From Mucilaginibacter sp. SG564 (GTDB taxonomy: Bacteria > Bacteroidota > Bacteroidia > Sphingobacteriales > Sphingobacteriaceae), in NCBI RefSeq assembly GCF_013149275.1, contig NZ_JABGNA010000003.1:496001-560000 (forward strand): a DNA stretch of 64,000 nt, in the 5' to 3' direction. This document shows positions 7,733 through 17,507 of this stretch, piece after piece. Made by a program: the position numbers and the translations under genes. The stretch's first letter is position 1. The number at the start of each line of letters is the position of its first letter. The notes under the pieces were generated by a model. That model saw only the letters and a program-made list of their open reading frames with translations, made no database searches and had not been told where the DNA came from.

Positions 7733-10369
7733 TTAAAATTTAAAGTTATAAGTAATAGAAGGTACGTAGGTAAATAAAGTGGTACGTACAGCCTCTGTTT
7801 TATTAGGGTCTGTTTTATTATCTCTGAAAAATATACGGTAAGCGTTGCGGTTACCATAAGCGTTATACAAGCTAAAGTTAAGCTCCGAGCTGTATTTTTT
7901 GGTTTTCTTAAGCTGCTTGGTAGCGCCAAGGTCGAGCCGGTGGTAGGCAGGCAACCTTGAGGCATTACGATTGGTATAGTAGTAATAGGTTGCCCCGTCT
8001 ATCTGGTATTTGCCGCTTGGGTAGGTAACCGCATCGCCGGTATAGAAAACAAAATTGGCCGATAGCGTCCATTTGTCGTTCAGCTTGTAAATACCTACCA
8101 CGGCCAGGTCATGGGTACGGTCCTGGCGGGCGTTGTACCATTGATTGTTATTGATACCATCTATCAGCCGTTCTGATTTGGAAAGGGTATAACTTACCCA
8201 ACCGGTTAAACGACCCGTCTTTTTCCGCAGCAAAAACTCCGCGCCGTAGGTACGCCCCTTGCCATACAGCAACTGCGTTTCAATGGGCTGGTTGGTAAAG
8301 ATGTTGGCATCGTTACGATAATCCAGCTGGTTTTGCAGCTTTTTATAGTAGGTTTCAAACGTGAACTCATATTTATGTTCGGCCAGATCACGATAATATC
8401 CTACAGAAAACTGATCGGCCAGTTCGGGTTTGATCAAATTGGTACTGGCTACCCATTTATCGGTTGGCGAGCCCGGGGTAGAGTTGCTGATGAGGTGAAG
8501 GTTTTGCGCGTTACGGGCATAAGAAGCCTTAACCGAGCTGATATCATTCAACTGGAAAGCGGCTGCCGCACGGGGCTCCAGGTTTACGTAAGTTTTAACT
8601 ATCTGGCCAGAGTTGTAGTGCGTTGAATTGGTTATTGCCCCATCGGCATTTACATCATAATAAGTACCCGGACCTATAATAGAAAAAGCCGAAAGCCGCG
8701 TGCCATAAGTTAAACTAAAGCGATCTGTAACTTTCCAGGTATCACTTACATAGGCGGCATTATCCCAGGCATACCGGGTTTCGAGCGTTTGTGATATGAT
8801 GCCCGAGTTGCCACTGGCTGATATTTCGCCAGGTTTAATGGTATGATAAACGCTGTTGACACCAAAACTTAAGGAATGATCCGAACCCACATCATATTGC
8901 ATATCCTCCTTAAAATTCCAATCCTTGATGCGGGAAGTGATCTTATAGGTGTTTACATCCTGCTTTACTTTAATCTCATAATCGTAATTACTGTAGATAA
9001 AAGAGGTATTGGAGAAAAAACGGTTGTTAAAAATGTGGTTCCAGCGCAGGGTGGCCGTGGTATTACCCCAGTTGATGCCGTTCACATTATTAGCAGTAAG
9101 CACATCCTTCCCCAGGTATCCGGAGATATAAACCCGGTCTTTATCGCCTAAAACCAGGTTGGCTTTAGCGTTGATATCATAAAAATAAAGCTGGCTATTT
9201 TTAACCACCGTATCTTTTGAAAACTTCAAAAAAGCATCGGCATAAGTACGCCGGGCCGATATCAGAAAGGATGATTTACCCTTCTGAATAGGACCTTCTA
9301 CATTTAAACGTGCCGCTATCACACCCACACCGCCGCTTACGCCAAACTTTTGGTTGTTACCATCGTTCATCTTCACATCAATTACCGATGATAACCTGCC
9401 GCCGTATTGTGCAGGCATGTCGCCTTTATAAATGCTTACATTTTTTATAGCGTCAGAGTTAAAGGTAGAGAAGAAACCCAAAAGGTGATATGCATTGTAT
9501 ACAGTAGCTTCGTCAAGCATCAGCAGGTTCTGATCGGTAGCACCGCCACGTACATAAAATCCACCACTGCCCTCCCCCGCCGATTTAATACCAGGGAACA
9601 GCTGTATGGTTTTCATCACATCGTGCTCGCCCAATAATACGGGGACATCATTTATTTCCTTAATGTTTAGCTTCTCGACACCCATTTGCGGACTTTTCAA
9701 ATCGCGTGCACCTTTTTGAGTAGCGGTGATGGTTACCGTTTGCAGCTCCTGGGCGTTATCCTCCATAGTGATGTTAAGCCTTTGATCGTGTGTTAGCGAA
9801 ACTGGCACAACCAGGGTTTTCTGCCCAATGGCGCTCACAAGCAACTGGTGGTCACCGGCCTGCAGTGTGATCGAATAAAAGCCATAGCCATTGGTCGAAG
9901 TTCCTTGCGCGCCATCTACCAGCCGTATACTGGCTCCTATTATCGTTTCCCCAGACTGTTTTGATGTAATTGTTCCGCTGATGGTGAACTTTCCTGCTGC
10001 TGCCGGTTTTGCCGCCGGTTCGGCGTCGGGCTTTTTTAGCTTCGTCGCGTCATAGCGGATCAGTATATCCTGATCCAGTTGAGAATAATTATAAGGATAA
10101 TTGGCCAGAGCCACTTCAAGTACCTGTTTAAGGCTTTGCGCCTTTGCATTGATGGTTAATTTGATGTTGCTGGCGGCAACGGCTTCGTTATAAGTAAAGC
10201 GTACGCCGGTGGCCGCGGTTATTTTATCGAGGGCTTGTTTTAATGGTACATTATTTAATTTGATGGTGATTGTTTTATCAAGCGGCGATTGGGCAAAAAC
10301 CCGCAGGCTGCTAAACGTAAGGATCAGGGTTATACAAAAAAAAATACTTAAAAGTTGGTATAGTTTCAT
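7733..10369 (-). CDS. TonB-dependent receptor with STN and carboxypeptidase-like domains
   Basis: From the start chosen here the product is about 878 aa. It has a signal peptide (MKLYQLLSIFFCITLILTF up to VFAQS), an STN domain (DKTITIKLNNVPLKQALDKI and on), a carboxypeptidase-regulatory-like domain (ISGTITSKQSGETIIGASIR), a plug (VRGGATDQNLLMLDEATVYN) and a beta-barrel ending in YNFKF. The frame is open to 10462, but the extra 31 codons would bury the signal peptide. The STN domain and the upstream FecR/ECF pair suggest a receptor that both imports and signals. It is translationally close to DUF4249. It is not a SusC of the 1000-residue class and has no SusD partner. Confidence 0.93.
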   Translation of the reverse strand: MKLYQLLSIFFCITLILTFSSLRVFAQSPLDKTITIKLNNVPLKQALDKITAATGVRFTYNEAVAASNIKLTINAKAQSLKQVLEVALANYPYNYSQLDQDILIRYDATKLKKPDAEPAAKPAAAGKFTISGTITSKQSGETIIGASIRLVDGAQGTSTNGYGFYSITLQAGDHQLLVSAIGQKTLVVPVSLTHDQRLNITMEDNAQELQTVTITATQKGARDLKSPQMGVEKLNIKEINDVPVLLGEHDVMKTIQLFPGIKSAGEGSGGFYVRGGATDQNLLMLDEATVYNAYHLLGFFSTFNSDAIKNVSIYKGDMPAQYGGRLSSVIDVKMNDGNNQKFGVSGGVGVIAARLNVEGPIQKGKSSFLISARRTYADAFLKFSKDTVVKNSQLYFYDINAKANLVLGDKDRVYISGYLGKDVLTANNVNGINWGNTTATLRWNHIFNNRFFSNTSFIYSNYDYEIKVKQDVNTYKITSRIKDWNFKEDMQYDVGSDHSLSFGVNSVYHTIKPGEISASGNSGIISQTLETRYAWDNAAYVSDTWKVTDRFSLTYGTRLSAFSIIGPGTYYDVNADGAITNSTHYNSGQIVKTYVNLEPRAAAAFQLNDISSVKASYARNAQNLHLISNSTPGSPTDKWVASTNLIKPELADQFSVGYYRDLAEHKYEFTFETYYKKLQNQLDYRNDANIFTNQPIETQLLYGKGRTYGAEFLLRKKTGRLTGWVSYTLSKSERLIDGINNNQWYNARQDRTHDLAVVGIYKLNDKWTLSANFVFYTGDAVTYPSGKYQIDGATYYYYTNRNASRLPAYHRLDLGATKQLKKTKKYSSELNFSLYNAYGNRNAYRIFFRDNKTDPNKTEAVRTTLFTYVPSITYNFKF

Positions 10370-10486
10370 TAAAGGATAAATCAGGTTAGGGAACCTTAGA
10401 GGTCCGTTTTTTTTCATAACTTTAAGAGGTTTAAAATAATCAGCCATTCGTTTCGAAGGCAATGACTGATCAGGATTTTAAATAAC

Positions 10487-10517
10487 AAGCCCGGTTCTGT
10501 TTCCCTGAGCCGGGCTT
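10487..10517 (-). terminator. Hairpin between fecR and the TonB-receptor gene
   Basis: AAGCCCGG (10487-10494) pairs with CCGGGCTT (10510-10517). The T run is stronger on the plus side, but the stem lies where the sigma-fecR transcript would end. It may terminate or attenuate read-through into the receptor gene. Confidence 0.6.
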
Positions 10518-10600
10518 TTTTTTCATAGGTGTGTAGGGGCAATTTTAAGACGTCATGGTTGCAGGTTTGTTAAATGATAGGGGTAAATAAATCATATTTG

Positions 10601-11572
10601 TTAGGGCTGAAGCTGGTAAGCTCCATTTTGTTTTTCCCAGCGTAATTCCATAACCGTGCTCAACTTATCAAGCGTGCGGTTAATGGGATCGGTAGTTTGC
10701 AAGCGACCGTAAAAAGCTTTTGATGTTAAACCGGGAGCCAGGTTGATGCTAATACCATATTGAGTTTCGAGATCATGAATAACTTCGGCGAGGGATGCAC
10801 CGTTAAAATCAAAGATCCCTTTGCGCCTGTCCAAAAATCTGGCCGCGTTCGGGTAGTTCTCCTTTACCAGGCTTGCCGTTGCTTTTTGATATACCATCCT
10901 TTGGTTGGCGGTTAACATGGTTGCGGCAGCGCTTGTATTTGTTGATACCCCCACCTTGCCGTTAACCAGTGTTACATCAATAGATTTAGCATGATCATAC
11001 GCCTGGATATCAAAACTGGTGCCTAATACTACCGTTTTTATAACACCCGATTGGATAACAAAGGGATGATCGGTATCATGTTTAACTTCAAAATAAGCTT
11101 CGCCTTTAATACTCACATTACGCAATTTACCCCTAAACTTTTCGGGATAATTAAATGTAGTTGCCGGGCTAAGCCAAATACGGGTACCATCGGGCAGTTG
11201 TATTTGCTTGTACTCTCCCGGATTGGTGGTCAATTGCAGCTGTTTTACCGGATCAACCAGGTTGAGTATGGGTGTTCTGTAAAGCGCCGCGGTGCCTATA
11301 ACAAAAACAACGGCTGCCGCGGCTGCCAAATTCCGCCATAGCTTATATATTTTTACTTTAGGTGCAAGCTGTTCATCTATACTGGTGTTAATACAGTTTA
11401 ATATATTTGATCTGATCTGTTCAGTTGATGTATACCGACTATCTGAAAGCAATAGTTCTTCATCGTTAAAATCGGCATACCATTGCTCAAACCTCAACTT
11501 TTCGTCGGGGCTGAGTGTGCCTGTCAGCCATTTATGGGCCAGCTCTTCAGGGTTAAAGCTATTACTATCCAT
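10601..11572 (-). CDS. FecR-family anti-sigma factor
   Basis: A 323-residue protein with an N-terminal anti-sigma helix region (LAHKWLTGTLSPDEKLRFEQ), a membrane segment at about residues 81-97 (LAAAAAVVFVIGTAALY), a periplasmic FecR domain (NPGEYKQIQLPDGTRIWLSP, then GEAYFEVKHDTDHPF) and a C-terminal DUF4974-like part (FDFNGASLAEVIHDLETQYG). It is the second such protein in the window and pairs with the sigma gene 76 nt upstream. It should receive the signal from the STN domain of the receptor at 7733-10369. Confidence 0.93.
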   Translation of the reverse strand: MDSNSFNPEELAHKWLTGTLSPDEKLRFEQWYADFNDEELLLSDSRYTSTEQIRSNILNCINTSIDEQLAPKVKIYKLWRNLAAAAAVVFVIGTAALYRTPILNLVDPVKQLQLTTNPGEYKQIQLPDGTRIWLSPATTFNYPEKFRGKLRNVSIKGEAYFEVKHDTDHPFVIQSGVIKTVVLGTSFDIQAYDHAKSIDVTLVNGKVGVSTNTSAAATMLTANQRMVYQKATASLVKENYPNAARFLDRRKGIFDFNGASLAEVIHDLETQYGISINLAPGLTSKAFYGRLQTTDPINRTLDKLSTVMELRWEKQNGAYQLQP

Positions 11573-11648
11573 GGTTTACTTGGTATGTTTATACATATAG
11601 TCAGCCATAGCGCGTTTTACCCTTAGTGGTAAATGAAAAAAAGATGAA

Positions 11649-12281
11649 TTATTTTTCGAGCAGGTAAAGCAGCAGCGGAATGGTGATATTTAATGTTTGC
11701 CTAAGCGTGTTTAATGCCTTGGTCATGTGCGCCTCTACCGTTTTTTCGGCGATGTTAAGTTCGGCGGCAATTTCGGCGTTTGTTTTATTTTGCTCACGGC
11801 TCAGCAAAAAAACTATCCGGCACTTTTCGGGCAAACGGCTAATGGTTTGTTCCAACTGTGTACGGAGTTCTTTTTCGGCCAGCCAGTTATTCGTACTATC
11901 CAGCTCACGCGGCGCATGAGTGGCCAGATGATCCACATGTTGCTTTTTAAGAAACTGCTTATCCAGGTGATTAATGATGCGGTACTTAACAGCAACCGAT
12001 AAATAGGTATTCAGGCTATGAGAAAGTTCAATAGTTGCACGCCGCTGCCAAAGGCTTAAAAAAATTTCCTGTACTACTTCTTCGGCCTCATGTTCGTCAT
12101 TTAACCGGTGCATAGCTACAATGAACAGTTTGTCCCAATAGCGGTTATACAATTCGGTAAAGGCCAACCGGTCATCCTTGCGGATCAATTCCAATAACTG
12201 GCGATCTGTTGCTGGTTGGTGGCGCTCCATATATAAACTATGACGATCAATTGCCGTATTCGTTACACAGCAATTATGCAA
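11649..12281 (-). CDS. ECF-type RNA polymerase sigma-70 factor
   Basis: A sigma factor of up to 210 aa. Region 2 is seen around LAFTELYNRYWDKLFIVA and VVQEIFLSLWQRR, and region 4 around CRIVFLLSREQNKTNAEIA and LNIAEKTVEAHMTKALNTLR. The homologous part begins at about residue 25. A start at 12230 (MERHQPATD) is also reasonable, because the first 17 codons are cysteine-rich and unlike the family. It is the first gene of the second signalling unit (sigma, FecR, receptor, DUF4249). Confidence 0.93.
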   Translation of the reverse strand: MHNCCVTNTAIDRHSLYMERHQPATDRQLLELIRKDDRLAFTELYNRYWDKLFIVAMHRLNDEHEAEEVVQEIFLSLWQRRATIELSHSLNTYLSVAVKYRIINHLDKQFLKKQHVDHLATHAPRELDSTNNWLAEKELRTQLEQTISRLPEKCRIVFLLSREQNKTNAEIAAELNIAEKTVEAHMTKALNTLRQTLNITIPLLLYLLEK

Positions 12282-12392
12282 GTTTACAAGAAATCATCTA
12301 ATTATACCAGATATGAGCGGTACCCTGTTAAGTATTTCGATATTTTCCTTAAAATAATAAGCAATACAACAAGTGCGGATTAATCATCCTGG

Positions 12393-13742
12393 TTATTTTC
12401 CTTTTAACTGTACCATTACCCTGATGGTTTTTAAGATTATCCCCATATCACTGTTGAAGTTGATATTGTTGAGATAGATAAGGTCATAACGGATGCGGCT
12501 GTGCATTTGATCCAGATTTTCGGCATAGCCATAAGATACCTGTCCTATGGAGGTAAGACCGGGTTTAATACGTAACAGCTTTTTATAGCTTGGCGATTTT
12601 TCAATAAGCTGTTCAATAAAATGCTGTCTTTCTGGCCTCGGCCCTACTACAGACATTTCACCTTTCAGTACGTTCCAAAATTGAGGTAACTCATCCAGCC
12701 TTGATTTTCGTAATAATCTTCCCCATGCAGTAATGCGTGGATCCCATTCGCTTGATAACTGCGGGCCGGCCTTTTCGGCATTTACATACATGCTCCTGAA
12801 CTTGTATATGGTAAATGGCTTATGATTTCGGCCAATCCGTTCTTGTTTATAAAAGGCAGGACCTTTTGATGTTAGTTTAGTAATTAACATCAATAAAAGA
12901 AATATCGGAAACCCAACTATCATCACACTTACCGAAAACAGGATATCAAAGCTTCGCTTAAAGAATATTACTTTAAAGCTCAACTCAGAACCGGCAGACA
13001 GCTGGATAACCGGAAGATTTTCATAATTAACTATGCTGGCATAATTATTATTCAGGATCAGGTCTGATACCAGTTTTATTTTAACTGAGTTCTGTTCGCC
13101 AAAATCAACCAGCTTTTGCAGTAGTAGTGGGTGCAGGTATTTATAGCACACAAATATCTCGTCAGGACTCTTATTGATCAGTTTTTCCATCAAAACCTGT
13201 TCAGGAAAATCCTTTATCATCTCTTCCGAAATAAAATCGGTAAAGTAATAACCGTACTCCGGGTGTTTGGAGAACGACCTGATGAGGCGGTTTGCAATAT
13301 CTTCATCTCCTATAACCAGCACGTGCCTTCTGTTATAACCCTTTTTGCGGATATAATCCAGGATAAAAAATATAACCGAACGCTGTATAATGATAAAAAA
13401 GAAGAACAGCGTATAGGTAAAGAACATCTCCCAGCGACTTACCTCATACAGTTTGAAGAAATAAATAACACTAAGAACAATCAGCAGATGATAAAGCAAG
13501 GACGATAAAAACCGGTTGAGGTTATCCTTTAGTACCAGCGGCCTGGAAATAATATAATTTTTGGTAATGGTTGAAACAGATACCCAAACCAGGTTAACAA
13601 GTAGTGTAAAATTTACGGATTCTATCTGTGACGAGTAGTATGTAAACACCAGTGTATGAGCACACTGTAACGCAATATTTAATACTATTAAATCACTTAT
13701 AAAAGTAACAGGGGCGAGAAATTTAGAGTATCGTATTGCCAT
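12393..13742 (-). CDS. Exopolysaccharide polyprenyl glycosylphosphotransferase (WcaJ-like)
   Basis: A 449-residue membrane protein. It has four or five N-terminal membrane segments (about 1-130), a nucleotide-binding-like middle domain (RRHVLVIGDEDIANRLIRSF), and a C-terminal bacterial sugar transferase domain from about 265 (FFKRSFDILFS, TIYKFRSMYVNAE, SRLDELPQFWNVLKGEMS, VVGPRPER). Enzymes of this type transfer a sugar-1-phosphate from a UDP-sugar to undecaprenyl phosphate, the first step of repeat-unit assembly. It is the last gene of the polysaccharide locus and has its own -7 box close to the start. Which sugar is used is not visible. Confidence 0.92.
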   Translation of the reverse strand: MAIRYSKFLAPVTFISDLIVLNIALQCAHTLVFTYYSSQIESVNFTLLVNLVWVSVSTITKNYIISRPLVLKDNLNRFLSSLLYHLLIVLSVIYFFKLYEVSRWEMFFTYTLFFFFIIIQRSVIFFILDYIRKKGYNRRHVLVIGDEDIANRLIRSFSKHPEYGYYFTDFISEEMIKDFPEQVLMEKLINKSPDEIFVCYKYLHPLLLQKLVDFGEQNSVKIKLVSDLILNNNYASIVNYENLPVIQLSAGSELSFKVIFFKRSFDILFSVSVMIVGFPIFLLLMLITKLTSKGPAFYKQERIGRNHKPFTIYKFRSMYVNAEKAGPQLSSEWDPRITAWGRLLRKSRLDELPQFWNVLKGEMSVVGPRPERQHFIEQLIEKSPSYKKLLRIKPGLTSIGQVSYGYAENLDQMHSRIRYDLIYLNNINFNSDMGIILKTIRVMVQLKGK

Positions 13743-13755
13743 AGGTAAAGTTTTG

Positions 13756-13763
13756 CAAATATA
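13756..13763 (-). promoter_or_regulatory. -7 box upstream of the WcaJ-like gene
   Basis: The minus strand reads TATATTTG, followed by CAAAA, a match to TAnnTTTG. The predicted start is about 10 nt before the ATG at 13742. No clear -33 TTG was found. Confidence 0.4.
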
Positions 13764-14061
13764 GGACTTTATATGTTATATTATTTACATAATTACATAA
13801 CGATAAAGTTTGCCTTTTAATACCATTACGATAATAAATTAAAGAACGCTACAGGGCGGAATATTTTTTTTACACTGTACTTAAAGCGTAAAAAAGCCTT
13901 TAATTATCATGTATATAGCTATTACAGGACAATAACTTTCATACAGATCAAACAAAAACCTCATAATACACTTTTTTATTTATAATTAAATAATAATTTA
14001 TTAATATAGACAGATCTTCAAGATGACTACTAATTACTCCAATTCTATCAAGCCCCCCAAA
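13764..14061. other. AT-rich gap inside the polysaccharide locus
   Basis: About 300 bases of very AT-rich sequence with no credible ORF and no strong hairpin. It separates the WcaJ-like gene from the rest of the locus and probably holds upstream promoter sequence for it. Confidence 0.5.
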
Positions 14062-15174
14062 TTAGATAAATGATATTTGCTCTATTGCTTTATAAACTTT
14101 ATCTACAGAGATGTTTTCCATGCAGTTTTCTTTTGCTCTGCTATACTCATAACCATAGTTTAAATACCCAAAGTGTCCTTCATCGGGCACTACCGAAATA
14201 GTATTATCATCGTAAGGACCCCAACGTAGCACATTGGTAGGCCCATGAAGGCATACCTGTTTCTTACTTAGTGCTGCTGCCATATGCGCAATGCCTGTGT
14301 TAACCGAAACCACCAGCTCACTTTTAACAATTAGGTGCGCTAACTCTTGTAAATTAACCCCGCCACTAAGATTTATAATTTTGTTGTTACTATTTGCTGA
14401 TTCTAATAACTGAATTATCCTGTCTGATTTTTCTTTGTCGGCAGGGCTTCCCGTTATAACGATGTGATCAAACTTGTCATATATCTTTTCAATTAATTTT
14501 ACCCAATTGCTATCAGGCCACTCCTTCATATAACTTTTAAACCCACCCGGCCATGGATGGATGATGCAATACTTTTTCAATCCCTTAACCAATGTATCTG
14601 ATTTTTCTGTTGATATTACATTGATTTGGGGAGCGTGGTTGATGCCCTTATATACATCACTCACCAAACTTCTGAAATTTTCTATCTCATGCGTTTGAGA
14701 TGAATGGATAATGGCTTTATCATAAACGTAATGCCGATACTGCTTATCTGATTGAAAACCATATTTGTATTTGGCCTTAACAAATTTTGCATAGATAGAA
14801 TTGAGCCTTGGCCAGGGACCAAAATCAAATAGCAAATCAAATCCGCCTTCTTCGCGTATCATCTTTACAGTGGCTAGCCCATTGGTTACCGGTAATTTTA
14901 TCACCTTATTTAAGCCCGGTATCAGCTTCACCAACTGATAATTTGTTGACCCTGTAAAAGCAATGATTTCGGCATCGGCGTAATCCGATCTGAGATCCTG
15001 GATAACAGCAGACATTAACACATTATCCCCAATTGAACCTATATTAAGTACAGCGATCCTACCTATTTTGACTGGTACACTTTTGTTTTTCTTTCTTAAT
15101 ATCCCCAAGGTTAAAACAATTGGGATACCCAAAAATCTGTCCAACTTATGAAACAGTCCGTTACCTTTTTCCAT
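14062..15174 (-). CDS. Glycosyltransferase family 9 (heptosyltransferase-like)
   Basis: A 370-residue GT-B protein. The N-terminal domain has IGRIAVLNIGSIGDNVLMSA, matching the RxxxxxxGDxxxxxP-like start of heptosyltransferases. The C-terminal domain has IIHPWPGGFKSYMKEWP and the nucleotide-sugar site VNTGIAHMAAALSKKQVCL followed by HGPTNVLRWGPY. GT9 enzymes normally use ADP-L-glycero-D-manno-heptose, and ADP-heptose precursor genes lie in the same locus (26740-28907). The acceptor is unknown. The D of the usual DTGxxH motif is N here. Confidence 0.85.
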   Translation of the reverse strand: MEKGNGLFHKLDRFLGIPIVLTLGILRKKNKSVPVKIGRIAVLNIGSIGDNVLMSAVIQDLRSDYADAEIIAFTGSTNYQLVKLIPGLNKVIKLPVTNGLATVKMIREEGGFDLLFDFGPWPRLNSIYAKFVKAKYKYGFQSDKQYRHYVYDKAIIHSSQTHEIENFRSLVSDVYKGINHAPQINVISTEKSDTLVKGLKKYCIIHPWPGGFKSYMKEWPDSNWVKLIEKIYDKFDHIVITGSPADKEKSDRIIQLLESANSNNKIINLSGGVNLQELAHLIVKSELVVSVNTGIAHMAAALSKKQVCLHGPTNVLRWGPYDDNTISVVPDEGHFGYLNYGYEYSRAKENCMENISVDKVYKAIEQISFI

Positions 15175-15291
15175 CTGTATGTATAAATCTCCTATGTACG
15201 CAATGCAATCAACCGTTTTAATAATAACCTATAATATAACAGGTTAAGAAACACCCTTGTCTCCTATTTGTATTTAGAGTGGCCCGAAAAT

Positions 15292-16419
15292 TCAATTCAC
15301 GATATTCCCTTGTATCTCATCAAAAATTTTTGTTAAATGTGACATGAAAATTTCAGGATCATAATTCTTTTCATAAAATCTGGTTTGAGAAGCAACAACG
15401 TTGTGCCTAAAATCCTCATTTGTGGTAATTTCTTTTATATAACCGTTATACTGTTGATAGTTATTAAAATCACATACTATTGATCCTGAATCATTTGCCA
15501 GTAACACAAACTCTTTGATATCAGATAACATTACCGGGCATTTAAAATGGAACGGAATGGAAACCAACGCGGTTTGCGTGGTAGATATGTATGGTAATAC
15601 ACAGATCAGCGCATTTTCAAACAGATATTTAAGTTCTGCATCGTCAATATGCCTGTTTATTATCATTACCCGTTGGCTATCAGGTACCTGAAACCATATA
15701 TTACCGGCGCCGGCTATTAGCAAAGTGGCATCCACAGCTGATTTTAAGTGACATTCAATCAACCGTTCTAAACCCTTGTACTTATCCAGCCTTCCGAAAA
15801 ACAAGATATATTTACCCGTTTTAATTTCGGCTGGCTTCAAGTTGCCATTAGCAATATGAGTATTTACTAATGTTGGCATACTTGTATAAAATGAGGGCTT
15901 GCTGTATTTGTTTTTTAGCTCCAAAAACTGAGCGTAGGAGTTTGTGATCCTGTAATCAGCTTTTTCGCGCAAATAAGCGGCCCGTGTGCTTTCGGTGCGT
16001 TCCAGCCACCTGTCTTTCATACTAACTATACTTTTTTCGTGCGGAATCAGGTCATGCACAGTATACATTATTTTAGATTGCCGAGCCATAGCGTCAATAT
16101 TTTTAAAGAACAAGCCCTCAAATAGTATATATATTAAAGACGCGTTGAACTCCTTTGCTTTTCTTAAAACATACCTGTCAAAAAAAACGGGAAACACCTT
16201 TGATAATATATTCAGGAGACTATTTTTTATGATTACATAATCAATGTTAAGCCCTTCCAGTTCTTTTAACTCCGGATAATTCTCCAAATCGTTTCTTAAA
16301 ACCAACGTAACATAAACCTGTTGATTTTCGGGCAGATGTTTCCTGATATTGTTTAATATAGTAAATGAGTAGTGCCTCATAGCAACTTCATACCAGGCAC
16401 AAACTATATATATATTCAT
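15292..16419 (-). CDS. Glycosyltransferase family 4-like protein
   Basis: A 375-residue GT-B protein. Recognisable parts are the acceptor-side IMYTVHDLIPHEK and the donor-domain KYILFFGRLDKYKGLERLIE. The segment that normally carries the E-x7-E donor motif reads TTQTALVSIPFHFKCPV, so both glutamates seem to be absent. The start overlaps the upstream gene's stop as TAATG at 16417-16421, indicating translational coupling. The substrate is unknown. Confidence 0.8.
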   Translation of the reverse strand: MNIYIVCAWYEVAMRHYSFTILNNIRKHLPENQQVYVTLVLRNDLENYPELKELEGLNIDYVIIKNSLLNILSKVFPVFFDRYVLRKAKEFNASLIYILFEGLFFKNIDAMARQSKIMYTVHDLIPHEKSIVSMKDRWLERTESTRAAYLREKADYRITNSYAQFLELKNKYSKPSFYTSMPTLVNTHIANGNLKPAEIKTGKYILFFGRLDKYKGLERLIECHLKSAVDATLLIAGAGNIWFQVPDSQRVMIINRHIDDAELKYLFENALICVLPYISTTQTALVSIPFHFKCPVMLSDIKEFVLLANDSGSIVCDFNNYQQYNGYIKEITTNEDFRHNVVASQTRFYEKNYDPEIFMSHLTKIFDEIQGNIVN

Positions 16420-17507
16420 TAAACCAGCTCTTTATATATTTTCACAACCCCGGAAGCCATATTGTTAACGGAGTAATTTTTTTCAAAGTAATCTTTAATA
16501 ACAGTTTCATTAAAGCTGGGATTTTCAAGCATCTGCTTTATTTTTTCAACCGCGCTACTTATGTCGCCCAGTTCATACAAATCTCCGGTGTCGCGATTAA
16601 TCAAATCCTTGTTACCGGTAACATTGGTTGCTAAAATAGGCATTCCGGCGGCCATAGCTTCCAGCAGCGCCAACGGTAGCCCCTCCCATCTTGATGTAGT
16701 AAGGTACATATCACTTATTGATAAGTAAGCATCTATATTGTGCTGTACACCCAGCATGTTTATATTATCAATACCCTGTTGAGCAGCTTTTTCTTTAAGC
16801 GGTAAATAATCTTCTCCATCACCTAACCATAAGAAATTATATTCGGGGAGCGAGGCTGCAATATCAAAAGTTTCCTGCATATTTTTTTGATAATCAAACC
16901 TTGAAAACGTAAGGATAATTTTCCTTTCGGGCTGCTTAAACAAACTGTTCCTGAGGGCAGCCAGGTCTTCATTAGCAGGTGGATAAAAAGTAGGCACCCC
17001 ATTTGGAATAATAGAAAACTTATTGCGCAGAAATAGCTTGCTTTGTTTTGCTTTTTCTCTTTCCGATTCTGAAACGTATATAATGTGATTAAATAATCCG
17101 CATGTAAGGTATTCGTAAGTTTGGTAAAGCATCATTGCCAATCTGGAATATTCATCAACGTGTATGCCATTGGGAGTATATATTAGTTTCAGGCTGGGCT
17201 TCAGGATCTTTAGTAATTTGCCATAAACAGATGCACCCTTGCCATGGCTATGTACAAGATGTATGTCATTTTTTTTTACATATTTCAATAACGAAAACAG
17301 CGCTTTTAAGGTGAGCTTACGATGAGGAATAGTGGTCATTTTTTCGTCTCCGAGTAAACCTTTATAGCTGTCAAAAAAGGGCTTATCTTCCGGGCATCCT
17401 GCAAAGCACTCCACTTGATTATGTATGGCTTTCAATAAATGCTGTACGTGCTTTGGCCCGCCCCCCATGTCAGCCCTGGCTGTTAACTGTATTACTTTTA
17501 TCTTCAT
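16419..17507 (-). CDS. Glycosyltransferase family 4 protein
   Basis: A 362-residue GT-B enzyme with a glycine-rich N-terminal ARADMGGGPKHVQHL loop, the linker motif IIPNGVPTF, the donor-domain start ILTFSRFDYQKN and the classical E-x7-E motif in EGLPLALLEAMAAGMPI. It should add a sugar to the growing repeat unit on the cytoplasmic face of the membrane. It overlaps the upstream polymerase gene by 38 nt and the downstream glycosyltransferase gene by 1 nt, so these three genes are one translational block. Confidence 0.9.
   Translation of the reverse strand: MKIKVIQLTARADMGGGPKHVQHLLKAIHNQVECFAGCPEDKPFFDSYKGLLGDEKMTTIPHRKLTLKALFSLLKYVKKNDIHLVHSHGKGASVYGKLLKILKPSLKLIYTPNGIHVDEYSRLAMMLYQTYEYLTCGLFNHIIYVSESEREKAKQSKLFLRNKFSIIPNGVPTFYPPANEDLAALRNSLFKQPERKIILTFSRFDYQKNMQETFDIAASLPEYNFLWLGDGEDYLPLKEKAAQQGIDNINMLGVQHNIDAYLSISDMYLTTSRWEGLPLALLEAMAAGMPILATNVTGNKDLINRDTGDLYELGDISSAVEKIKQMLENPSFNETVIKDYFEKNYSVNNMASGVVKIYKELV

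Noticed and set aside
9407..9637. 76-codon plus-strand ORF in the TonB receptor
   Set aside because: Antisense shadow without family pattern.
11051..11341. 96-codon plus-strand ORF in the second fecR
   Set aside because: Antisense shadow of the FecR domain.
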